Shown one piece after another: positions 1 to 5,667 of a stretch of 14,554 nucleotides of DNA. The stretch spans positions 1 through 14,554 of the forward strand of contig JABAAS010000017.1 in the NCBI GenBank assembly GCA_014238625.1, in the 5' to 3' direction. Both the position numbers and the translations under genes were made by a program. Position 1 is the first letter of the stretch. The number at the start of each line of letters is the position of its first letter. This DNA is from Alphaproteobacteria bacterium (GTDB lineage Bacteria; Pseudomonadota; Alphaproteobacteria; JABAAW01). The notes beneath the pieces were generated by a model. That model was not told where the DNA came from. It saw only the letters and a list, made by a program, of their open reading frames with translations, and searched no databases.

Positions 1-495
1 CTAGGCAATTTACTACAAGGCAATCGGCGCTGTAGTAGCTGGACGCATTTTTACCGCGATCGACGCTTGCTACCACTTGGCGAGCGATGCTTGGCAGCAG
101 GCGAGTTAGACGCGGAGTTACACAAGAGCCTACTTCGTTTTACCGAGCGTCTTGATGATTTGCTTGCGGGCAGAGAATCTGTGCGCCCCTCGCTATTACA
201 CGGCGATCTATGGGGAGGCAACATGCTTTTTAGCGAGCACTCACTAGGCGCGCTACTAGACCCTGCGCTTTACTATGGGGATGGGCAAGTAGATTTAGCG
301 ATGCTTCGCTTATTTCCCTGTTGCGATGAGTCTTTTTTCGAGGGCTATCGGGCTACGACAATGGAGCCTATAGAGCGCGCGAGCGAGTCTTTATATATGG
401 ATGTCTATAGTATCTACCCTTTGCTTGTGCATTGCTTATTTTTTGGCAGGCGTTATCAGGCTTCTCTGGCACGAGTCTTGCATCGTTACCTATGA
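1..495 (+). CDS. Fructosamine/ketosamine-3-kinase family protein, C-terminal part (5' end outside window)
   Basis: The frame is open from the first base, so the gene starts upstream; 164 residues are visible of a family usually near 290. The phosphotransferase core is clear: a catalytic-loop motif LLHGDLWGGN (visible residues about 65-74) and a following DPALYYGD segment (about 87-94), which is the metal-binding DPA version of the kinase DFG, then the family-typical continuation VDLAM. An upstream QGN...W..FY.xRRLLP stretch also matches the family. In general these enzymes phosphorylate ketosamines on glycated proteins or amines in the cytoplasm, making the sugar adduct unstable and so repairing glycation; bacterial substrates are often unknown. 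A TTG at 67 is only an internal codon. The gene ends 60 bases before the first flagellin-like gene, on the same strand, with a small hairpin between them. Family assignment is firm; exact substrate is not shown. Confidence 0.86.
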   Translation, partial: LGNLLQGNRRCSSWTHFYRDRRLLPLGERCLAAGELDAELHKSLLRFTERLDDLLAGRESVRPSLLHGDLWGGNMLFSEHSLGALLDPALYYGDGQVDLAMLRLFPCCDESFFEGYRATTMEPIERASESLYMDVYSIYPLLVHCLFFGRRYQASLARVLHRYL

Positions 496-518
496 GCTAT
501 CTATGTTAGTTTATGAGC

Positions 519-536
519 AATAGCAGAACGGCTATT
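519..536 (+). promoter_or_regulatory. Small perfect inverted repeat just before the flagellin 1 ribosome binding site
   Basis: AATAGC (519-524) and GCTATT (531-536) pair perfectly around a 6-base loop. No T-run follows, so this is a poor terminator. It ends 8 bases before the AGGAG ribosome binding site (545-549) of the next gene and could affect translation or mark an mRNA end. The role is inferred. Confidence 0.35.
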
Positions 537-555
537 TATACTATAGGAGTCCAGA

Positions 556-1536
556 ATGGTCGGCAGAGTTAACCTATCCTTTGACCAGCGTCAGAGTCTT
601 TTTAATTTGCAACAGATTGATCGTTTAACGGAGCGAACGAACAGACGTTTGACGACTAGTCAACGCTTGCACTCTCCAGCGGATGGGGTTACGGATTACT
701 TCATCTCGGAGCAATTGGGGGAGACGGTTTCTCTGCTTAGGAATAGACAATCTGCGATTGACCAGGGTATTTCTGCCTTGAAGACGCCGATCACTGGAAT
801 AGAGGGAGTGCGCGATTTTTTAAAGTCGGCGCAGGGTCTTCTTTTCGCGGCGCGCGGTCACGCTTCGCGCGATGATGCTGTTGGCGACACGGCGCTTGAA
901 CAAGGGACGAGACAATTTTCAGAGTTCATCCGCTCTTTTATCTTGGTAGCGAAGGATGCGGAGCATCTTGGATTAGAGTTGCTCACGAGCACGGAGCAAA
1001 GTCTGCGCGTGCGTTACAGCGAAGAGAACGAGCAGCGTTTAGATGTTCAAGGTAGAGACTTATTCAACAGCATTACGGATGTCGGTACTGGAGGCTTGTT
1101 TTCCGGCAACGGAGTACGCGCTGGAGTTGCGGGCAAGGTATTAAGCGTATCTTTTAATAATAACAGGATAATTTTATCGAACTTTCTGAATCCGATAGTA
1201 GATGGTACGAACAGATACAGCTTCACGGGCTTTTCGAGCTTTAAGGACAGCCTAGAGTTTGCGGATGCGATAGATGCGAGCATCAATCTAGCTTTAGATC
1301 GCCTAGAGACGCACGAGCGTTTTTTTGCGAATAACTTATCTATTTTACAATCGCGCCTATCATTTACTCGGTCATTTACGAACACCTTGACGGAGTCTCG
1401 CTCGAAGATCACGTCCGTTGACAGCAACGAGGAGGCGGTCACCCTTTCGGTGCTGCAGACACGCAACAGTTTAGCGATTTCTTCGCTAGACCTTATCGGC
1501 GAGCGTCACCAGCAGTTGTTACGCCTTCTGCAATGA
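556..1536 (+). CDS. Flagellin-like protein 1 (326 aa)
   Basis: Flagellin is the filament subunit exported by the flagellar type III apparatus and polymerised outside the cell. The N-terminal part (about residues 7-150) follows the alphaproteobacterial flagellin pattern: a QRQSLFNLQQID start, RLTTSQRLHSPADG, then a long helix with AIDQGISALKTPITGIEGVRDF. The C-terminal part (about 245-326) has ERFFANNLSILQSRLSFTRSF, the DSNEEAVTLSVLQTRNSLA segment and a final QQLLRLLQ; these ends form the D0/D1 coiled-coil core. The middle is a short variable domain. The length is within the range for this group. The start is fixed by AGGAG (545-549) six bases before the ATG. It is a clear but diverged paralogue of the gene at 1917; no other flagellar genes are in the window. 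It could also be a hook-filament junction-like protein, but the strong flagellin ends favour flagellin. Confidence 0.88.
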   Translation: MVGRVNLSFDQRQSLFNLQQIDRLTERTNRRLTTSQRLHSPADGVTDYFISEQLGETVSLLRNRQSAIDQGISALKTPITGIEGVRDFLKSAQGLLFAARGHASRDDAVGDTALEQGTRQFSEFIRSFILVAKDAEHLGLELLTSTEQSLRVRYSEENEQRLDVQGRDLFNSITDVGTGGLFSGNGVRAGVAGKVLSVSFNNNRIILSNFLNPIVDGTNRYSFTGFSSFKDSLEFADAIDASINLALDRLETHERFFANNLSILQSRLSFTRSFTNTLTESRSKITSVDSNEEAVTLSVLQTRNSLAISSLDLIGERHQQLLRLLQ

Positions 1537-1550
1537 GTATTTTTTGATTA

Positions 1551-1698
1551 TTTGGCTGTTTTTGGCTGTTTTCGATTATTTTTGGTAGTTTTTGGTAGTT
1601 TTTGGTAGTTTTTTGATTTTTTTGATTTTTTTGATTTTTTTCGATTATTTTGATTTTTTTCGATTATTTTGATTTTTTTCGATTATTTTGATTTTTTT
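1551..1698 (+). repeat. T-rich tandem repeat arrays between the two flagellin genes
   Basis: Four consecutive arrays lie in the spacer: TTTGGCTGTT twice (1551-1570, 10 bp), TTTGGTAGTT three times (1581-1610, 10 bp), TTTTGATTT three times (1611-1637, 9 bp), and CGATTATTTTGATTTTTTT three times without mismatch (1642-1660, 1661-1679, 1680-1698, 19 bp). There are no unique spacers between units, so this is not a CRISPR. The last unit ends two bases before a TTGACA -35 box. Exact copies suggest recent duplication and possible length variation between strains. Confidence 0.9.
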
Positions 1699-1700
1699 AG

Positions 1701-1729
1701 TTGACAAAAGCCACTTACCCCTACATACT
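1701..1729 (+). promoter_or_regulatory. Sigma70-like promoter for flagellin-like gene 2
   Basis: A perfect TTGACA (1701-1706), a 17-base spacer and CATACT (1724-1729, four of six matches to TATAAT) form a plausible housekeeping promoter, directly downstream of the T-rich repeat array. No convincing sigma28 or sigma54 flagellar promoter was found in the spacer. Transcription from here would give a leader of about 180 bases before the ATG at 1917. Confidence 0.5.
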
Positions 1730-1916
1730 AGCCGACAGCCGAGGAGAACTTCGGTTTAAATGCACAGCAGAATGCGTGCCTGACTTTAGATAGTTGCCTA
1801 CGAGATTTGCTTACATTGTTTGCTTTTTTGTAGTGGTATTGTTTATTTTTATAGGTTTAGCGTTTTTTTTGCGGTGTTGATGTATCCAGAAGGAAACACT
1901 TTAAGGAGAATGAAAA
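1730..1916 (+). other. Long leader region of flagellin-like gene 2
   Basis: This is the remainder of the 380-base gene-free spacer. It carries the ribosome binding site AGGAG (1904-1908), eight bases from the ATG. It also has a weak potential stem (CCGA/TCGG around 1740-1754) and a seven-codon open frame (1760-1783) that I do not consider a gene. In other alphaproteobacteria (Caulobacter FlbT/FlaF) flagellin output is controlled through the mRNA leader; whether that applies here is inference. Confidence 0.4.
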
Positions 1917-2831
1917 ATGGCTAATGATATTGCCCTATCTAGTGCGCAACGCACTACACTACTTTCGTTGCAACGCATAGAACGAGATTCATCTGTAGCT
2001 CAGCGACGCTTGTCTTTTGGTCAGCGAATAGTTGATGTTACGGACGGAGCTTCGGATTTTTTCCAAGCGCGTTCTCTAAGCGAACGCGCTGCGATTTTCG
2101 AGCGAAGCAACGTGCAAGTTGAACAAGCTATTTCGGGATTAAATAACCAAGTTACTTCTCTTACGGCTGTGCGCGGCTTCATTCAGCAGGCGATTGGCTT
2201 AACGCGTGATGCCGAGAGTGCAGTAGGGGATACCCAGAGACTAGCAGCAATTAATACTGCCTTCAACTCGGTTTTTTTGCAACTAACCCATGCCGTAGTA
2301 AAGGACACAGAGTATAACGGCTTAAACTTGTTAATTAACACTGATAGAAGCTTTACGGTCTCCTTCAGCGATGATTCGACTTCTAATCTAAATATTACAA
2401 GCAAGGATCTTTTCACTACAGGAGACTTAGATGCGGCCAAGGGTAATTTGTTTTCAGTTGTATTTCTTACAAATGCCGGAGTTGTTAATGTTGCTAATTT
2501 AGCCAATGTCGACATAGCAAATCTTGGTGCCCTTACGCTTGCCAAAATTGGCCAGGCTGCGACAATTCGAGGCGCCCTAAATAGAGCGCTAGGACAGGTT
2601 GAGGTTAGCGAACGCTTTTTTGGTAACAACATAGCGATCTTACAAACTCGCCTAGAGTTCGGTATAAATAACCAAAACGACTTGCAGGTTGGTCGTGACA
2701 AGATCGTGGTTGCGGATGTTAACCAAGAGGCTGCGATTCTTACGACACTACGAACGAGGAACCAAATCGGCATCGGAGCACTAGCCTCGAACGCCGAAGC
2801 GCAACAGCAATTGTTGCGACTACTTCAGTAG
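1917..2831 (+). CDS. Flagellin-like protein 2 (304 aa)
   Basis: This is a second filament-type protein. Residues about 7-140 form the N-terminal flagellin domain (SSAQRTTLLSLQRIE, RRLSFGQRIVDVTDGASDFF, ARSLSERA, VEQAISGLNNQVTSL). Residues about 218-304 form the C-terminal domain (ERFFGNNIAILQTRLEF, ADVNQEAAILTTLRTRNQIG, ending QQLLRLLQ). The central variable part is short. It shares layout and the identical last eight residues with the protein encoded at 556, but most other positions differ, so the duplication is old or the two have specialised. The start is set by AGGAG (1904-1908) eight bases before the ATG. It has its own promoter-like sequence at 1701-1729 and a strong terminator at 2924-2977, so it can be expressed separately from its neighbour. 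Confidence 0.9.
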   Translation: MANDIALSSAQRTTLLSLQRIERDSSVAQRRLSFGQRIVDVTDGASDFFQARSLSERAAIFERSNVQVEQAISGLNNQVTSLTAVRGFIQQAIGLTRDAESAVGDTQRLAAINTAFNSVFLQLTHAVVKDTEYNGLNLLINTDRSFTVSFSDDSTSNLNITSKDLFTTGDLDAAKGNLFSVVFLTNAGVVNVANLANVDIANLGALTLAKIGQAATIRGALNRALGQVEVSERFFGNNIAILQTRLEFGINNQNDLQVGRDKIVVADVNQEAAILTTLRTRNQIGIGALASNAEAQQQLLRLLQ

Positions 2832-2847
2832 TATCGGTAAATAGCGA

Positions 2848-2880
2848 CTAATCCTCGCTAATCCTCCCTCACTAATCCTT
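2848..2880 (+). repeat. CTAATCCTC direct repeats downstream of flagellin 2
   Basis: The 9-base motif CTAATCCTC occurs at 2848-2856 and 2858-2866, with a near-copy CTAATCCTT at 2872-2880. The last copy forms one arm of an imperfect hairpin with 2883-2897 (CTAAT against ATTAG, bulged). No T-run follows. Confidence 0.6.
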
Positions 2881-2923
2881 AAGGTTATTAGAGGGGGGAT
2901 AGAGAGAGATTAGAGAATAGAGA

Positions 2924-2977
2924 AGGCGGTCTCTGCCATGCCATAAATGTGGCTGGTATGAGACCGCCTCTTTTTTT
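2924..2977 (+). terminator. Rho-independent terminator of flagellin-like gene 2
   Basis: AGGCGGTCTC (2924-2933) pairs perfectly with GAGACCGCCT (2960-2969). The stem extends inward through TGCCATGCC and GGCTGGTA with one bulge and a G-T pair, leaving a loop near 2943-2950. A run of seven T follows (2971-2977). It lies between the convergent ends of the flagellin gene and rnr; on the minus strand the hairpin is followed only by a loosely T-rich stretch, so action in that direction is less certain. Confidence 0.93.
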
Positions 2978-3016
2978 CACCCCCCTTGGCTTTTTACCTT
3001 TAGATTATTCTTAAGA

Positions 3017-5557
3017 CTATTCTTTGAGCTTCAGCTCTAGCCTAGCGACTATTGGGTCGCTTTCGTGTATCTCCACTTTGATTCTGCTACCGAACGAGAT
3101 GCTTCGTTTTCCTACTAGCACTTTTTCGTTTGCGTATTGGAATCGATAGTGCTCGAGGCTTTCACGCGCGACTATTCCTTCTACTGGCAACTCGCGCAAG
3201 CGTACGAAGAATCCGAAGGGCATGACTTTCAGGACGACTCCTTCGACGACCTCTCCGATGCGATTTTTGAGATAGTGGCAAGCGATGCGCTGGAAGGTTA
3301 TGCGCTCTAGTGCTATTGCGGAGCGTTCGCATGCTACGAGATGCTCGCATAGCTCTGGACTTATTTTGAGAGCGTTTTTTCTGCTTTCTCCTGCGCGTTT
3401 ATTTTCCAGACTTGCCAAGACGGCGCGATGTACGAGCAGATCGGCATAGCGTCTAATCGGCGATGTGAAATGGCAGTAGTTAGGCAAGGCGAGGGCAAAA
3501 TGCTGTGGATTTGTCGTTGCGTATCGAGCTTGCGATTGAGCGCGCAAGACTACTTCGGCTACGAGTAGCGGTAAATAATCGAAGATAGGCGATGGGCTTT
3601 GTTCAGCATTTTCTTTAGCGGATTTTTTTGCTTGCAGAGTTTTTGCTTGTAGAGTTTTTGCTTGCAGAGTTTTTGCCTGAACATCTTGCAACAAGGCGCT
3701 TAGCTGTTGACGCCTTTGCTCTGCTAGCCTATCGCTCGAATCCAAACTTTGCATTTTTTGCGCTTGCGTTTTTTGTCCTTGCGTTTTTTGCGCTTGCATT
3801 TTTTGTGCTTGCGAGCCACTTTCACGCAGCGACTGCAGGGATGGCACGGACGAGCAGGCGTCTTTCAGGCGTCCGAGCTCCTCTTGCAGGGCTTGCCATT
3901 TTTCTAGGGTTGGAGGCTCGTGGTTGCGTATAACGAAACCGAGCTCTTTTTTTATCTCTTGTTTTACACCTTTGTTCACCCCTTGGTTTATCTCTTTGAG
4001 GCTTGTTTTTTTCTTTGTAGCTTTGCTTTGACTTTTGTTTAGATATGAGTTGTTTAGATGTGAGGCGATGGCGACATTAGCTGCGATCATGAAATCTTCG
4101 ATGATACGCCTAGCGTTGCTATTATGCCTTTCAGCTATGTTTGTGCAATCTATGCGTCCGCTGTCTGTTTTTTTTAAGATTGGCACTGGCTCGCTTCTAT
4201 TGATTTCGAGAGCACCGCGTTCTTTGCGAGCGATAGCGAGAGCCATCCAGGCGAGATAAAGATTTTCGACTAGTTTTTCTACTTCTGTCTCGTGCTTTTT
4301 ATTTTCGAGTATGCGTTCGACCTGCTCGTATGTTACGCGCGCCTTTGACTTTATGACGACCCGAGCGACCCGTTGCTTGAGCACGCGCCCGCGTGCATCG
4401 ATGATTATCTCGACCATCAGACAAGGTCTTTCGCGCTGTGGCTGTAGTGAGCATAGATTTTCCGACAACCTTGCGGGTAGCATTGCGACCACTCTATCTG
4501 GCAGGTATATGGAGTTTCCGCGCGCTCGTGCGCGTTTATCTAATTGAGAGTCGGCTTTCACATATAAGGCGACATCTGCTATTGCGATGCGCAAGCGGAA
4601 TTTTGCCCGGTCGGAGTTTTTTGTATTAGAGCTTTTTGTATTAGAGTTTTTTGTATCTGGCTTTATGGGTTCAGCCATCACTGCGTCGTCGAAATCACGA
4701 GCGTCTTCGCCATCGATCGTTATGAATGGTAGTTCGCGCAAATCTTCACGCGTAGGTTCGGCTGAGCCTGCTTGTGCCTGTTGTTTTTGCTCTTGCGAAT
4801 AGACATAGGGCTTGATGGCTTCGAGCTCCGCCTCCACTTGCAAATTTTCTTCATCAGTAGACTCTTCGTCAGCAGAGAGGGGCGAGCGCGGTATTTCCAT
4901 ATAGTCTGTTGCGCGTTGAGCTGCGTGTTGTCGCAAACCTAGCTCGCATAGGAAGGCTATATCGCCGTTGAAGCAGCCTAGGGATTCGAGAGGATGTGCG
5001 AATAGGATAGGTGCGAAGGTCCGGAACCTATGCTTTGAGTAGTTATGAGTTACCCCTTGAGTTACCCCTTGCTTTACTCCTTGTCGAGCCTCTTGCGATG
5101 GATTTTGCGAGGAATTTTGCCAGAGATCTTGACGCCTGCCTCCTTGCTGTATGCCCTCTTGTACGCTTTGACGTACGCTATGCCGTACGTTTTCATGCGT
5201 GTTACGGTAGCCTTCCGTACGCTCGCGGACACGCAACAATCGAGCGCGCACGACTTCTCCCTCGCGCCAATTTTTAGCACTCTCGGCAGAAACGCTTAGC
5301 TTTAGACTTTTGCTGGCGAGCGGAAAGAAGCGTTTTTTTCCACGCTCTGCGAGTTGCAGTGCTGGATATGGCATTAGAGTAATTTTACCAAAGACGATAG
5401 AGCCGTGCTGGTAGCTAGATTTCCGTAGCGCAGCTTTCTGGTCATAGCGATTTTTACGAGCCTCCAATCGCACCCCTCCGCGCCACTTGCCTTTGCCAGC
5501 CATTGCTTTCCCTGCTTTAGCTTTACCGCCTCCGTTCCCGCGCCTTGATTTTTGCAT
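3017..5557 (-). CDS. rnr: Ribonuclease R (RNB-family 3'-5' exoribonuclease), with low-complexity insertions
   Basis: The enzyme processively degrades structured RNA from the 3' end in the cytoplasm. The RNB active site TIDGEDARDFDDAV is intact, with D282, D288, D290 and D291 in the positions of the metal-binding aspartates. Further RNB landmarks are GNSIYLPDRVVAMLPARLSENLCSL (about 348-371), EDFMIAANVAIA (487-498) and CHFTSPIRRYADLLVHRA (695-712). An S1 RNA-binding domain follows at about 767-840. The RNase R N-terminal helix-turn-helix is not evident; instead there is a K/R/G-rich start. Repeat-rich segments break the fold at about 115-172, 302-315, 500-540 and 570-650, each in a surface-linker position, making the protein longer than usual. 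Weak GAGA lies nine bases before the ATG. The gene is 110 bases downstream of topA on the same strand, a gene order common in alphaproteobacteria. Confidence 0.95.
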   Translation of the reverse strand: MQKSRRGNGGGKAKAGKAMAGKGKWRGGVRLEARKNRYDQKAALRKSSYQHGSIVFGKITLMPYPALQLAERGKKRFFPLASKSLKLSVSAESAKNWREGEVVRARLLRVRERTEGYRNTHENVRHSVRQSVQEGIQQGGRRQDLWQNSSQNPSQEARQGVKQGVTQGVTHNYSKHRFRTFAPILFAHPLESLGCFNGDIAFLCELGLRQHAAQRATDYMEIPRSPLSADEESTDEENLQVEAELEAIKPYVYSQEQKQQAQAGSAEPTREDLRELPFITIDGEDARDFDDAVMAEPIKPDTKNSNTKSSNTKNSDRAKFRLRIAIADVALYVKADSQLDKRARARGNSIYLPDRVVAMLPARLSENLCSLQPQRERPCLMVEIIIDARGRVLKQRVARVVIKSKARVTYEQVERILENKKHETEVEKLVENLYLAWMALAIARKERGALEINRSEPVPILKKTDSGRIDCTNIAERHNSNARRIIEDFMIAANVAIASHLNNSYLNKSQSKATKKKTSLKEINQGVNKGVKQEIKKELGFVIRNHEPPTLEKWQALQEELGRLKDACSSVPSLQSLRESGSQAQKMQAQKTQGQKTQAQKMQSLDSSDRLAEQRRQQLSALLQDVQAKTLQAKTLQAKTLQAKKSAKENAEQSPSPIFDYLPLLVAEVVLRAQSQARYATTNPQHFALALPNYCHFTSPIRRYADLLVHRAVLASLENKRAGESRKNALKISPELCEHLVACERSAIALERITFQRIACHYLKNRIGEVVEGVVLKVMPFGFFVRLRELPVEGIVARESLEHYRFQYANEKVLVGKRSISFGSRIKVEIHESDPIVARLELKLKE
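3631..3675 (-). repeat. 15-bp tandem repeat in rnr (QAKTL units)
   Basis: Three 15-bp units, CTTGCAGAGTTTTTG on the plus strand, lie at 3631-3645, 3646-3660 (one mismatch) and 3661-3675. On the coding strand they encode three successive QAKTL pentapeptides inside a linker of the RNB domain. Confidence 0.93.
3751..3810 (-). repeat. 15-bp tandem repeat in rnr (QAQKM/QAQKT units)
   Basis: Four 15-bp units related to GCGTTTTTTGCGCTT start at 3751, 3766, 3781 and 3796, encoding an alternating QAQKM/QAQKT/GQKTQ-like run near residues 582-603. This is a separate array from the one at 3631 but lies in the same protein insertion. Confidence 0.92.
4614..4658 (-). repeat. 15-bp tandem repeat in rnr (TKNSN units)
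   Basis: Three units of the form GAGTTTTTTGTATTA start at 4614, 4629 and 4644. They encode the N/T/K/S-rich insert at about residues 302-315, immediately after the catalytic aspartate cluster. Confidence 0.9.
5047..5082 (-). repeat. 12-bp tandem repeat in rnr (QGVT units)
   Basis: GAGTTACCCCTT occurs twice exactly (5047-5058, 5059-5070), followed by a diverged third unit (5071-5082), encoding QGVK-QGVT-QGVT in the N-terminal linker at about residues 159-170. Confidence 0.9.
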
Positions 5558-5587
5558 GTTATTTTATCTCATTGAAGAGAGCTAGAA

Positions 5588-5653
5588 CTTAAGCACCACT
5601 TAAGCACCACTTGCGTACCGCTTACGTACCACTTACGTACCACTTGCGCAAGG
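5588..5653 (-). repeat. 11-bp tandem repeat between topA and rnr
   Basis: Six 11-bp units starting with CTT lie end to end (plus-strand view): CTTAAGCACCA twice (5588, 5599), CTTGCGTACCG (5610), CTTACGTACCA twice (5621, 5632) and a diverged CTTGCGCAAGG (5643). The array fills most of the 110-base topA-rnr spacer, so it would be in the leader of rnr if the two genes are co-transcribed. Confidence 0.9.
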
Positions 5654-5667
5654 ATTTAGATAAGTCT

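Noticed and set aside
537..542. TATACT as a -10 box for flagellin-like gene 1
   Set aside because: The transcript would start at or after the ribosome binding site, and no matching -35 element is present.
1047..1466. Antisense open frame within flagellin-like gene 1
   Set aside because: The sense frame has full flagellin N- and C-terminal signatures; the antisense translation has none and no start signal.
1551..1698. CRISPR-like repeats
   Set aside because: Units are directly adjacent, without unique spacers, and too short; no cas genes are present.
1760..1783. Seven-codon upstream open frame in the flagellin 2 leader with a GGAG 13 bases ahead
   Set aside because: It is very short, with poor ribosome-binding spacing and no run of regulatory codons; likely chance.
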